A stretch of DNA of 64,000 nt from assembly GCF_047123305.1 (NCBI RefSeq), contig NZ_CP138918.1, positions 3,844,001-3,908,000 on the forward strand, written 5' to 3'. Each line of letters begins with the position of its first letter. The stretch's first letter is position 1. Shown here in pieces: positions 1 to 8,566 of the stretch. This stretch comes from Thalassobius sp047123305 (GTDB lineage Bacteria; Pseudomonadota; Alphaproteobacteria; Rhodobacterales; Rhodobacteraceae). The translations under genes were made by a program, and so were the position numbers. The notes beneath the pieces were generated by a model. That model saw only the letters and a list, made by a program, of their open reading frames with translations. It did not search any database and was not told where the DNA came from.

Positions 1-353
1 AGGTCCACCTTCACCTCGCGGCCTGACGCGGGATAGCGCACGTTGCCTTTGGCCGGGGCATCCACCAGAGGCGTTTCCAGCCAGAACCCTTCTTTGGTGG
101 CATCGCCCAGTGAGGCAACCGTGGTGCCCAGGAAACCGCTGGCGGTGGGTTCAGGGCGTGGGGCGTCCGGATCCGGTGCGGGCAAGGCCGCAACTTCAAT
201 ATCGTCACTTTCCGGCAGGGTCTCTGCGGTCTCCGCGCTGCTGGCGGGCGCCGGTTTCAACCAGGGCCGGTCGCTGAGGTTGTCAAACAACGGCACCTGA
301 CCACAGGCGCTGAGGAGAAATGCGGGCAGAACAATCAATGCAATCTGTTTCAT
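1..353 (-). CDS. Lipoprotein of unknown function (partial, 3' end outside window)
   Basis: The frame is open from an ATG at 353 to the window edge, giving 117 codons with no stop. The N-terminus is a lipoprotein signal: MKQ, a hydrophobic stretch, then the lipobox LSAC with the acylated Cys at residue 17. A Pro/Ala/Glu-rich linker follows, and then a more conserved-looking block with residues such as TVASLGDATKEGFWLETPLV. The protein is probably anchored in the outer membrane or on the periplasmic face. It is divergent from moaA, with about 105 bp between the start codons. I recognise no functional domain. Similar small lipoproteins in this group sometimes carry misleading enzyme names, so I assign none. 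Confidence 0.75.
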   Translation of the reverse strand, partial: MKQIALIVLPAFLLSACGQVPLFDNLSDRPWLKPAPASSAETAETLPESDDIEVAALPAPDPDAPRPEPTASGFLGTTVASLGDATKEGFWLETPLVDAPAKGNVRYPASGREVKVD

Positions 354-458
354 ACGCAGAAGGCTACGCGCATTCCTGAGGTGTTTCAACAAATCCAAGC
401 AGGGGATGGGACAAAGTTACCCTTGCCGCGCCCCCTTCCGAGACATAGGTTCTGTGCC

Positions 459-1478
459 ATGACTGCACCCGAATTCACCCCGCTTATCGATCCGTTTGCC
501 CGCGCAATCACCTATCTGCGTATCTCGGTCACTGACCGATGCGATTTCCGCTGTGTGTATTGCATGTCCGAAGACATGAAGTTCCTGCCGAAGAAAGAGC
601 TGCTGACGCTGGAAGAACTGGACCGCTTGTGTTCGGCCTTCATCAACATGGGGGTGGAGAAGCTGCGGATCACCGGCGGCGAACCGCTGGTGCGGCGCGG
701 TATCATGACGTTTTTTGACGCCATGTCGCGGCATCTGGACAGCGGCGCGCTGAAAGAGCTGACGCTGACCACCAATGGCTCGCAGCTGGCGAAATATGCT
801 GACGATCTCTATGCCGCCGGGGTGCGCCGGGTGAATATCTCGCTCGACACATTGGATGATCAGAAGTTTGCCGACATCACCCGCTGGGGTCGTCTGCCGC
901 AGGTTATCAAAGGCATCGATGCGGCGCAAAAGGCCGGTATGCGGGTCAAGATCAACGCGGTTGCGCTGAAAGGCTTCAACGATGTTGAGCTGTTCGACAT
1001 GGTCGAATGGTGCAATGAACGCGACATGGACATCACCTTTATCGAGGTGATGCCGATGGGTGATATTGGCAATGAGGACCGGCTGGACCAATATTGGCCG
1101 CTGGATGACCTGCGCGCCCAGCTGGCAGAACGGTACCAGATCACCGATCTGGCCGAACGCTCGGGTGGGCCGGCGCGCTACATCCGGCTGGAAGAAACCG
1201 GTCAGAAAATTGGGCTGATCACCCCGATGACCCATAACTTCTGCGAAAGCTGCAACCGGGTGCGTCTGACCTGCACGGGTGAAATTTACACCTGTCTGGG
1301 CCAAGAAGGCTGGCAGGACCTGCGCCCTGCCCTGCGCAACCACCCCGAAGATGACACCCCCCTGCACGACGCCATTCGCGGCGCCATTGGCCTGAAACCC
1401 AAGGGGCACGATTTCGACTATTCCCGTCAGGACGTCGCCGGCAAAATGTCGCGCCACATGAGCCACACCGGCGGCTGA
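459..1478 (+). CDS. moaA: GTP 3',8-cyclase MoaA (molybdenum cofactor biosynthesis)
   Basis: Radical SAM enzyme that, with MoaC, converts GTP to cyclic pyranopterin monophosphate, the first step of molybdopterin synthesis. Visible features are the radical-SAM cluster CDFRCVYC (Cys28, Cys32, Cys35), the SAM-binding GGEP motif, a C-terminal second 4Fe-4S site (CESC ... C around NFCESCNRVRLTC), and the C-terminal Gly-Gly that is functionally conserved in MoaA. The length of 339 aa is normal. I chose the ATG at 459 (MTAPEFTPL). An upstream in-frame ATG at 381 would add 26 low-complexity residues. waaA follows 9 nt downstream, so the two may be cotranscribed although functionally unrelated. Confidence 0.95.
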   Translation: MTAPEFTPLIDPFARAITYLRISVTDRCDFRCVYCMSEDMKFLPKKELLTLEELDRLCSAFINMGVEKLRITGGEPLVRRGIMTFFDAMSRHLDSGALKELTLTTNGSQLAKYADDLYAAGVRRVNISLDTLDDQKFADITRWGRLPQVIKGIDAAQKAGMRVKINAVALKGFNDVELFDMVEWCNERDMDITFIEVMPMGDIGNEDRLDQYWPLDDLRAQLAERYQITDLAERSGGPARYIRLEETGQKIGLITPMTHNFCESCNRVRLTCTGEIYTCLGQEGWQDLRPALRNHPEDDTPLHDAIRGAIGLKPKGHDFDYSRQDVAGKMSRHMSHTGG

Positions 1479-1487
1479 GGCAGGTCG

Positions 1488-2795
1488 ATGTCACGTAACA
1501 TCGGGTCTGTTGGCAGACCCACCCTGACCTTTCGGTTCTACAGCGGCGTCGCCAATCTGGTGGCGCCTTTGGCCTTTCGCAAGATTGCACGAAAACTGGA
1601 GGCGGCCGGCGTCGCGCCAGACCGTATCGGCGAACGGATGGGCCATGCCACCCTGCCCCGTCCAAAGGGGCGGTTGATATGGTGCCATGCCGCGTCCGTT
1701 GGGGAAAGCCTCTCTGCCCTGACGTTGATCGACGCCATGGGCAAAAAGCACTCAGATCTTGAGTTTTTGCTGACCTCTGGCACCGCAACCTCTGCAGAGA
1801 TTGTGGCGCAGCGTATGCCCCCCCAGTGCCGCCATCAGTTTGCACCGCTAGACAGCGGCCCCGCCTTGCGACGGTTCCTGCGACATTGGCAACCTGACCA
1901 GGTCACTTTTGTTGAAAGTGAGCTGTGGCCACAGATGATCATGCGCGCCGCCGAAGTGGCCCCTCTTGCCCTGCTCAATGCGCGGATCTCCAAAGGGTCG
2001 CTGCGCAATTGGGCTCGGTTTGGCAAAAGCGCCAGATTGCTGCTGGATCGGTTCCAGCTGATCCGTACGCAGGATCAGGCCACTTTGGACGGTCTATTAA
2101 GGCTTGGGGCCGATCAAACACGCATCTCCAAGGGACAAAACCTGAAGTCCGCCGCAGGACCACTGCCGGTGGACCAGGCGGCTTTGACGGAACTTCAGAC
2201 ACAGATTGGCCAACGCCCGGTCTGGATCGCGGCCTCGACCCATCCGGGCGAAGAAACTGCGGTGCTGGAAGCGCACAAAGCGCTGCTGGAACGTCATCCG
2301 GATCTGTTGTTGGTATTGATCCCACGTCACCCGGAACGCGCCCCAGAAATCACCGCGCTGGCAAGTGGTGCTGCCGTGACGGTTCACAGGCGAAGCCTTG
2401 AAGAAACACCTGAGGCTCAAGTCTATCTTGCCGACACACTGGGCGAAATGGGCCTGTTCTACGCCTTAGCACCACGGGTTTTCCTTGGTGGGTCGCTCAC
2501 CCCTGTTGGGGGGCACAACCCGTTTGAACCCGCCCATGCAGGCGCCGTCGTTATCCACGGGCCGCTCTACGCCAATTTCAGCGAAGCCTACGCCGACTAC
2601 AAAATTGCCGGCGGTCAGATCGAAATCCGCAACAGCGCCGAACTGGCAAGCGCCATTGAGCTGTTGCTGGATGATCCCGCCCACGAAGCGTCTGAGAGAG
2701 CTGCCTCAATAGCCTTCGCAAGGTCCCAAATGCAGGGACTCGACGGTTTGATTTCTGAACTTTTGCAAATTTTGCCGGACAACAGTTATGGTTGA
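1488..2795 (+). CDS. waaA: 3-deoxy-D-manno-octulosonic acid transferase (Kdo transferase)
   Basis: Transfers Kdo from CMP-Kdo to lipid A at the inner membrane, starting lipopolysaccharide core assembly. The 435-aa protein shows the family's N-terminal glycosyltransferase region with the acceptor-activating motif ASVGE (Glu73). It also has FVESELWPQ in the N-domain and the C-terminal GGSLTPVGGHNPFEPA block that binds CMP-Kdo. A membrane-associating N-terminal helix (FYSGVANLVAPLAF) is present. The gene overlaps the following glycosyltransferase by 8 nt, so the two are surely translationally coupled and both build the LPS core. Confidence 0.95.
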   Translation: MSRNIGSVGRPTLTFRFYSGVANLVAPLAFRKIARKLEAAGVAPDRIGERMGHATLPRPKGRLIWCHAASVGESLSALTLIDAMGKKHSDLEFLLTSGTATSAEIVAQRMPPQCRHQFAPLDSGPALRRFLRHWQPDQVTFVESELWPQMIMRAAEVAPLALLNARISKGSLRNWARFGKSARLLLDRFQLIRTQDQATLDGLLRLGADQTRISKGQNLKSAAGPLPVDQAALTELQTQIGQRPVWIAASTHPGEETAVLEAHKALLERHPDLLLVLIPRHPERAPEITALASGAAVTVHRRSLEETPEAQVYLADTLGEMGLFYALAPRVFLGGSLTPVGGHNPFEPAHAGAVVIHGPLYANFSEAYADYKIAGGQIEIRNSAELASAIELLLDDPAHEASERAASIAFARSQMQGLDGLISELLQILPDNSYG

Positions 2796-3819
2796 TCTCA
2801 TTGTTACCAATTTCAACAAGAACTTCACTGGCGTCTCTGCTACGGCGGCCAATGTCATCCGTCAGCAAATGCACGATTTTGGCCTGCGCCTGGTCGGCCA
2901 ACCGTTGCCAGGGTGTCCTGCCCCCATCTCTTTGAAAGAAGCACGCGCAATCTCTCGGTCTCATACGTCCGAGAAGGCTCTCATCTGGCACGTGCGACGC
3001 AACACAGAAATGCGCGCTGCGATCTGGACTCGTGATGTTCTTCGCCTGCCAATAAAGATAGTCTTTACGTCCGCAGCGATACGACTGCACTCTGCTTTCC
3101 CGCGCTGGCTGATTTCCAAAATGGACGCCGTCGTCGCCACAACCGAGCGCGCGGCTGATTTTGTGCCCCACGTTCGCGCCGTGGTCCCCCATGGTGTCGA
3201 TACCGAGGTGTTCCACCCCTCTTCTGATCGAAGCGCTGACTGGGCGCAGCTGGGTCACGGAGGCCAGATTGGGATTGCCACCATCGGCCGGATCCGTCCA
3301 GAAAAAGGCACCGACGTTTTTGTCGAGGCGATGCTGCAATTGCTGCCCAAATTGCCCGAAGCGCGCGCCTTGATTATTGGGCGTGCCGCGCGCGAACATC
3401 AGCCCTTCCTCAAGGCGCTTAAAGACAAAATCGCCGCTGCAGGTCTCACGGAGCGTTTTGTATTCACGGGGGAAATCCCTGCAGCCGAGTTGCCAAAAGT
3501 AATGCGGGCGCTGCACCTCGTGATGCAATTGCCGCGCTACGAGGGCTATGGCATGACGCCACTCGAAGGCATGGCGTCTGGTGTGCCCTTCGTGGGCTCC
3601 GAGGCCGGATACTACCGCGCCTTCGCCAGTCAGGGCCGTGCTGGGAATGTGGTACCGCTTGAAGACGCAAGCGCCGCTGCACAAGCAGGACTGGAAATCC
3701 TCTCTCAGCGCCAGAAATGGCCCCAGATGGCGCAGGATGCACGAGAGATCGCCAAGCACAGTTTCTCTTCGCGCTCGGAAGCAGATGGTGTGAACGCGGT
3801 CTACCGAGAGTTCTGGTAA
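2788..3819 (+). CDS. GT4-family glycosyltransferase, LpcC-like LPS core mannosyltransferase
   Basis: The 343-aa GT-B glycosyltransferase resembles the rhizobial LPS core mannosyltransferase LpcC, with the characteristic N-terminal NFNKNFTGV, WHVRRNTEM and FTSAAIRLHS segments. The C-terminal GT4 nucleotide-sugar site includes IGRIRPEKGTDVF and the E-x7-E type motif in YEGYGMTPLEGMASG. The likely role is adding mannose to the Kdo-lipid A made by the upstream waaA product. Its start overlaps the waaA stop by 8 nt. The exact sugar specificity is inferred from family resemblance and context; the GT4 assignment itself is firm. Confidence 0.85.
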   Translation: MVDLIVTNFNKNFTGVSATAANVIRQQMHDFGLRLVGQPLPGCPAPISLKEARAISRSHTSEKALIWHVRRNTEMRAAIWTRDVLRLPIKIVFTSAAIRLHSAFPRWLISKMDAVVATTERAADFVPHVRAVVPHGVDTEVFHPSSDRSADWAQLGHGGQIGIATIGRIRPEKGTDVFVEAMLQLLPKLPEARALIIGRAAREHQPFLKALKDKIAAAGLTERFVFTGEIPAAELPKVMRALHLVMQLPRYEGYGMTPLEGMASGVPFVGSEAGYYRAFASQGRAGNVVPLEDASAAAQAGLEILSQRQKWPQMAQDAREIAKHSFSSRSEADGVNAVYREFW

Positions 3820-4119
3820 GTCACCCACAACGAAATTCGGCGCCGCTGAGGCCCCGTTTCTATTGGAGCGCTCCTGATTTTCACTTCAGGTTGCGGGCCT
3901 GCACTTTTCGAAGTTTTCCACTCAGCAGCCGTTACATGATGGCACAGCTGACCGAGATCTGCCGGGATCTCTTTGCGCCATAAACGTTGCACTACATGTG
4001 TCAAAACCGTGTCAAGAATTACTACGAACTACAGCCACAACAGCCGGAAACTGCACAGCCTATGAAGGTTTACTATTGATAAAACCACCAATCCGTTCCT
4101 TCAAAAAACAGTAAACGAG
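3820..4119 (+). other. Gene-free stretch after the LPS genes
   Basis: I see no credible gene. The segment holds a 10-bp palindrome GGAGCGCTCC at 3865-3874 and becomes AT-richer from about 4000. It runs into the decayed gene at 4120. Short open frames here have no recognisable product. Confidence 0.5.
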
Positions 4120-4590
4120 ATGCCGTTAGAACCACAGACGTACCACCAGTATGCCTACCTTGGAATTCAAGGCAAAGGCCCCTCAAAGGAAGTTGAGGAC
4201 GTATTGGGGATCTATCGCGATGACGAATGATCTGAAGGCGACCCTTGGCAAACGAAAGGCCCTCACAAGAAGCGCTGGTTCACGTACTGGAAACTCAATT
4301 GCGGCATTCCCGAAACAGATGGCCTAAATATCCATGTCGAGGCGATTTTGCAGCGATTGCGCCCCCGTGAGCTCGCATTACAGAGTCTAAATGGCGACTA
4401 CGATGTACGGATGGTTTTCGATAGCCACAATCTGCAATGTCTTAACTTCGAATTGGATTTCCATCATCAAAGACGTCTTACCCAACTCGGCATCCGAACT
4501 TGGTTTGACGCATAAATTGATGAGGACGTGCACAAGTTGATGTTTGATTTGCGATCAAAATTTGACCGGTACGTCTTCTACGAAGCATGA
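4120..4590 (+). pseudogene. Decayed DUF4279-like gene with in-frame stops
   Basis: Reading from the ATG at 4120 gives a protein-like sequence: YAYLGIQGKGPSKEVEDVLG, then a TGA at 4228-4230 where family members usually have Trp (E-[W]-SEGDPW). It continues in the same frame through RWFTYWKLNCGIPETDG, a helix with LQRLRPRELALQSL, and LNFELDFHHQRRLTQLG. A TAA at 4513-4515 is followed by IDEDVHKLMFDLRSKFDRY and a TGA at 4588. The order (beta-strand start, EGD-W, W-L, helix, strand, C-terminal IDE) matches my memory of DUF4279 proteins. Base composition is AT-richer than the neighbours, suggesting acquisition and decay. The DUF assignment is from pattern memory. The broken frame is directly visible. 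Confidence 0.65.
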
Positions 4591-4780
4591 GATGGGGTGA
4601 TGTCGACATCGACGCCAAGCTTTCGGCAAGAAAGATATTACTAAAGATTGATTTCCGTTTTGCAGTCCTTGGCGCAGCTTGAGCAAGCGCCAGTTCAGTC
4701 CGCTTTGGGACCTTCGAACTAAACGGAGGAAGGCCGCTTAGACGGCCGCCCGGCAACGGTGCCCAGTGCCACCCTACCGC

Positions 4781-4810
4781 AAAAAACCGGGCAAGGTTTA
4801 CCCTGCCCGG
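4781..4810 (-). terminator. Rho-independent terminator of the amidohydrolase operon
   Basis: Read on the minus strand, a 10-bp stem CCGGGCAGGG / CCTTGCCCGG with loop TAAA is followed directly by TTTTTT. It lies 30 bp past the stop codon of the last minus-strand M20 gene. Confidence 0.85.
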
Positions 4811-4839
4811 CTCTTTCAATTCACCATGTCCGCGCTGCC

Positions 4840-6003
4840 TCAGGCGGCGGGCATCCGTTTTTCGACGATTTCTGCCCACCAGCTACAGCCGGCGGGGATG
4901 GCTTCGTCGTTGAAGTTATATTCCGGGTGGTGCACGGCGGCGGTGTCGCCGTTGCCGACCAGAATGTAAGCGCCGGGGCGTTCTTCCAGCATGAAGGCGA
5001 AGTCTTCGCCGCCCATCACCAGCGGTGCGTCGTCACATTGGCCCGAGATCGACTTGGCCACTTCAGCTGCAAATTCGGTCTGCTCGGGTGTGTTCACCAT
5101 CACAGGATAGTTGCGGGTGTAATCCACCTTGGCGGTGCCGCCCATGGTGGCCGAAATGCCGGTGCAGATCTCATTGATACGGGTCTCGGCCAGATCGCGC
5201 ATTTCATTCGACATTGTGCGCACGGTGCCGCGCAGGGTCACCCGCTGTGGGATCACGTTGAAAGCCTTCGAGGAGGTTTCAAACGAGGTCACCGAGACCA
5301 CAACCTGATCCACCGGATCGGCGTTGCGTGCGGCGATGGTCTGCAGCGCCAGAACAACCTGCGCGGCCATCACGGTGCTGTCGACGGTCTCATGCGGCTT
5401 GGCGGCGTGGCCGCCTTTGCCTTCCAGCTCAACCTCGAAGATATCGGTGGCTGCAAAAAATGCGCCCGGACGGATGGCAAAGCTGCCGGTCGGGTGGCCC
5501 GGCCAGTTGTGCATGCCGTAAACTTCCTGAATGCCCCAACGCTCCATCATGCCGTCGTCACACATCTCTTTGCCGCCGCCGCCGCCTTCTTCGGCGGGCT
5601 GGAAAATCACCACAACGGTGCCGTCAAAGTTGCGGGTTTCGCTGAGGTATTTCGCAGCACCCAGCAGCATAGCAGTGTGGCCGTCGTGCCCACAGGCATG
5701 CATCGCGCCATCGGTTTTGGACGCATAGTCCAAGCCGGTCTGTTCGTGGATCGGCAGCGCATCCATGTCGGCGCGCAGGCCGATGACTTTGCCCGAGCCA
5801 TTGGCCTTGCCTTTGATCACACCCACAACGCCGGTGCGGCCGATGCCTTCGACAACTTCGTCACAGCCAAAGGCCTTCAGCTTCTCGGCGACAATGGCGC
5901 TGGTGCGGTGGGTGTCAAAGAGGATTTCCGGGTTCTCATGCAGGTCACGGCGCCATTCGGTGATTTCGGCCTGCAACTCTGCAAAGCGGTTCTTTACGGG
6001 CAT
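4840..6003 (-). CDS. M20D-family amidohydrolase (HipO/AbgB-like), copy 2
   Basis: Zinc-dependent hydrolase of N-acyl amino acids or related amides, cytoplasmic. The 387-aa protein carries the M20D metal-ligand set: ACGHDGH (Cys104, His106), the Glu pair in PAEEGGGGG (Glu138/139), His165 in MHNWPG, and a C-terminal His in the HHPEYNF block, plus MGGEDFAF. I start at the ATG at 6003 because the N-terminus (MPVKNRFAELQAEITEW) then matches its neighbour's. Upstream in-frame codons run through the intergenic region. It is a tandem paralogue of the 6035-7195 gene, 31 nt away, and is last in the operon before a strong terminator. The true substrate (hippurate, auxin conjugate, acyl amino acid) cannot be told from sequence. 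Confidence 0.9.
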   Translation of the reverse strand: MPVKNRFAELQAEITEWRRDLHENPEILFDTHRTSAIVAEKLKAFGCDEVVEGIGRTGVVGVIKGKANGSGKVIGLRADMDALPIHEQTGLDYASKTDGAMHACGHDGHTAMLLGAAKYLSETRNFDGTVVVIFQPAEEGGGGGKEMCDDGMMERWGIQEVYGMHNWPGHPTGSFAIRPGAFFAATDIFEVELEGKGGHAAKPHETVDSTVMAAQVVLALQTIAARNADPVDQVVVSVTSFETSSKAFNVIPQRVTLRGTVRTMSNEMRDLAETRINEICTGISATMGGTAKVDYTRNYPVMVNTPEQTEFAAEVAKSISGQCDDAPLVMGGEDFAFMLEERPGAYILVGNGDTAAVHHPEYNFNDEAIPAGCSWWAEIVEKRMPAA

Positions 6004-6034
6004 CTTCTGTCCTTCCTGTTCTTCTACGGGCCGC

Positions 6035-7195
6035 TTACGCGCGCGGCATCCGGCGTTCAATCAATTCAGCAAAGAAGCTGGTCCCATAGGGGGCCGCTTC
6101 GTCTGCAAAGTCATATGCGGGGTGGTGGCACGCTTGGCTATCCCCATTGCCGAGGAAGATATACGCTCCGGGCCGGGCTTCCAGCATATAAGAAAAATCT
6201 TCTGCCGGCATGATCGGTGCGGCGTTGGGCTCCACCTTGGTACCCACGGCCGCGGCGGCCTCAACCGCATGGGCCGTTTCGGCTTCGGAGTTGACGGTGG
6301 CCGGATAGCCACGGTCATATTTCACCCGCGCTTCCGCCCCGAAGGCCGCCGCGGTGGAGGTGGCAACAGCGGTCAGTCGGTCCTCCATCAGATCGCGGAT
6401 CTCAGGCTCAAAACAGCGCACGGTGCCGCGCAGTTTGGCGGTTTGCGGGATCACGTTCTGCGTATCACTTTCGGTGAGGAAGGTGGCCACGGTCAGCACC
6501 GCCTGTTTCACCGGGTCAACATTGCGCGACACGATGGAATTTAGCGCCACTACCACATGGGCCGCCGCCAAAGTGGTGTCCACGGCCTGGTGCGGTTCCG
6601 CCGCATGGCCACCTTTGCCCTCAACGATGATCTCAAACTCGTCTGCCGAGGCCATCAACGGGCCGGGGCGAATGGCAAATTCCCCCACAGGCAGACCGGG
6701 GGCGTTGTGCAGACCGTAGACCTCATCCACGTTCCAGCGGTCCATGCAGCCGTCCTCGACCATCTTGAGGCCACCGCCGCCACCTTCTTCGGCGGGTTGG
6801 AACAACAGCACCACCGTGCCGTCAAAATTGCGGGTCTCGGCCAGATATTTCGCAGCCCCCAGCAGCATCGCCGTGTGGCCGTCATGGCCGCAGGCATGCA
6901 TCGCGCCGGGGGTTTTGGAGGCATAGTCCAACCCGGTGATTTCATCCATCGGCAACGCGTCCATATCCGCGCGCAGGGCAATCACCTTGTCCGAGTTGCC
7001 TGCCTTGATGGTGCCGACAACACCGGTGATGCCAATGCCTTCGACCACCTCATCGCAACCAAAGGCACGCAGTTTGTCTGCAACGATGCCAGCGGTGCGG
7101 TGCACTTCAAACATCACCTCGGGGTTTTCATGGAAATCATGGCGCCATTCGGTGATTTCACCGTGTAGTTCCGCCACGCGGTTCTTGATCGGCAT
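6035..7195 (-). CDS. M20D-family amidohydrolase (HipO/AbgB-like), copy 1
   Basis: The 386-aa zinc hydrolase of N-acyl amino acids is laid out like its downstream neighbour: MPIKNRVAELHGEITEW at the start, ACGHDGH with Cys102 and His104, PAEEGGGGG with Glu136/137, His163 in GLHNAPG, and a C-terminal HHPAYDF block. The two copies align without large gaps over their whole length, so they arose by tandem duplication. They differ in loops near the substrate site (for example MHNWPG versus LHNAPG, and MGGEDF versus MPAEDF), which suggests different specificities. The gene follows the FAD oxidoreductase by 27 nt in the same operon. Confidence 0.9.
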   Translation of the reverse strand: MPIKNRVAELHGEITEWRHDFHENPEVMFEVHRTAGIVADKLRAFGCDEVVEGIGITGVVGTIKAGNSDKVIALRADMDALPMDEITGLDYASKTPGAMHACGHDGHTAMLLGAAKYLAETRNFDGTVVLLFQPAEEGGGGGLKMVEDGCMDRWNVDEVYGLHNAPGLPVGEFAIRPGPLMASADEFEIIVEGKGGHAAEPHQAVDTTLAAAHVVVALNSIVSRNVDPVKQAVLTVATFLTESDTQNVIPQTAKLRGTVRCFEPEIRDLMEDRLTAVATSTAAAFGAEARVKYDRGYPATVNSEAETAHAVEAAAAVGTKVEPNAAPIMPAEDFSYMLEARPGAYIFLGNGDSQACHHPAYDFADEAAPYGTSFFAELIERRMPRA

Positions 7196-7222
7196 TTCGT
7201 ATTCTCCCTCTTCAGAGACCGG

Positions 7223-8566
7223 TTACAGACCCGGCCCCAATTCCAGTTTTGAGCCGTCACTGAAACGCGACAGGCGGAAGCGGTGCAGGTCATGTCCAAC
7301 CGCGCCGCCCGTAATCAGATCGGCCATGATACGGCCAAAGGCGGGGCCGATGCCAAAGCCGTGGCCGCACATGCCCGTGCAGATGCTCAGCCCCTCAAGC
7401 GGCGCGTGATCAACCACCGGCACCACGTCGGGCATGGCGTCAATCATACCGGACCACACGGTTTTGATCCGCGGCGTTCCCAGGTTTGGGAACAGCGCTG
7501 CAAAAGCGGCCAGCGTTTTCTGATGCAGCGCCATCGTCGGTTTCGGGTCCAGAACCCGCATGTGCTCAAACGGGCTGGTTTCCTCTGCAGACCAATGGCG
7601 TTGGGTACCCCAGGCATCCGGGAAGCCTTTGGGCGCCGCCGGGTGGTATTTTGCCCCGAAAGGATGTGCCTTGATCTGCGGCAGGTATTTCGGCAGGTGC
7701 CGGAAGGCATCCGGCCCGATGAACAGACGGTGCCAGCCGCTGGCCGCAAGGGTAAAGCCACCATCGGCGCGGCGGCGAAAGGCCAGATCGCTGTTGCCCG
7801 CGGCGGGCAGGTCCAGATCCGGCAGTGCCTCGGTTGCCAGCACCTGCGCCTGCACCGAAAGCTGCGGCAAGGAGATCCCGTAGGGCCGCAAAAACAGCGA
7901 CGACCACGCGCCGCCCGCGACCATCACATGATCGGCCTTGATCCGGCCCTTTTCAGTCACCACTCCAGCAACCCGGCCCGCGACCATATCCAAGGCCCGC
8001 ACCGCGCAGTTTTCCCGGATCACCGCCCCCGCCTTCACCGCCGCGCGGGCAAAGATCGGCACCGCCACCCAGGGCTCCGCCTTCATGTCTGATGGCGTAT
8101 GGAGCGATCCGGCAAAGCGTTTGGTGGCGCCGGGCAACAGGTCAGCGGTCTGACCCGCACTGAGGATACGGCTGTCCACACCATGCGGCTTGGCCTTGCT
8201 CAACCAGTCCTCAAACTCCGCCACGTCTTTGGCGGTGTTGCCCAGATAGGCCACTCCCAGCCGCGCCAGTCCGAGGTCCTCGTCCACGTCGCCCTGCAAT
8301 TGAGTCCAGAGGCTGTTGGCCTCCATCGCGATCGGCAGTTCCGCCATGTCGCGGCCGGTCTGGCGGATCCAGCCCCAGTTGCGGCCCGATTGCTCTGCCG
8401 CGATGCGGCCTTTTTCCAAAACCGCGACCTTCAGCCCCTTGCGGGACAGGAACAGCGCGGTCAGCACGCCGATCACACCGCCACCGATGATGGCGACATC
8501 CACCGCATCGGGCAATGGGCCGTCATGTTCCACGGGGCGATGCAGCCCCAGAGGAAATGGCGTCAT
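7223..8566 (-). CDS. FAD-dependent oxidoreductase (DadA/glycine oxidase type)
   Basis: The 447-aa protein belongs to the D-amino-acid dehydrogenase / glycine-sarcosine oxidase superfamily. The FAD-binding Rossmann motif is VAIIGGGVIGVLTAL near residues 24-38, with a ribose-binding Glu in VLEKG and a second FAD contact in GGAWSS. The C-terminal flavin-contact block is ICTGMCGHGFGIGPAFG. It probably oxidises an amine or amino acid released by the neighbouring M20 hydrolases. Its start overlaps the end of the argE-like gene by 4 nt (ATGA), so the two are translationally coupled. The substrate is unknown. Confidence 0.85.
   Translation of the reverse strand: MTPFPLGLHRPVEHDGPLPDAVDVAIIGGGVIGVLTALFLSRKGLKVAVLEKGRIAAEQSGRNWGWIRQTGRDMAELPIAMEANSLWTQLQGDVDEDLGLARLGVAYLGNTAKDVAEFEDWLSKAKPHGVDSRILSAGQTADLLPGATKRFAGSLHTPSDMKAEPWVAVPIFARAAVKAGAVIRENCAVRALDMVAGRVAGVVTEKGRIKADHVMVAGGAWSSLFLRPYGISLPQLSVQAQVLATEALPDLDLPAAGNSDLAFRRRADGGFTLAASGWHRLFIGPDAFRHLPKYLPQIKAHPFGAKYHPAAPKGFPDAWGTQRHWSAEETSPFEHMRVLDPKPTMALHQKTLAAFAALFPNLGTPRIKTVWSGMIDAMPDVVPVVDHAPLEGLSICTGMCGHGFGIGPAFGRIMADLITGGAVGHDLHRFRLSRFSDGSKLELGPGL

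Noticed and set aside
4759..6213. Open frame antisense to the M20D amidohydrolase
   Set aside because: It is antisense to a gene with intact metal ligands and lacks any recognisable domain.
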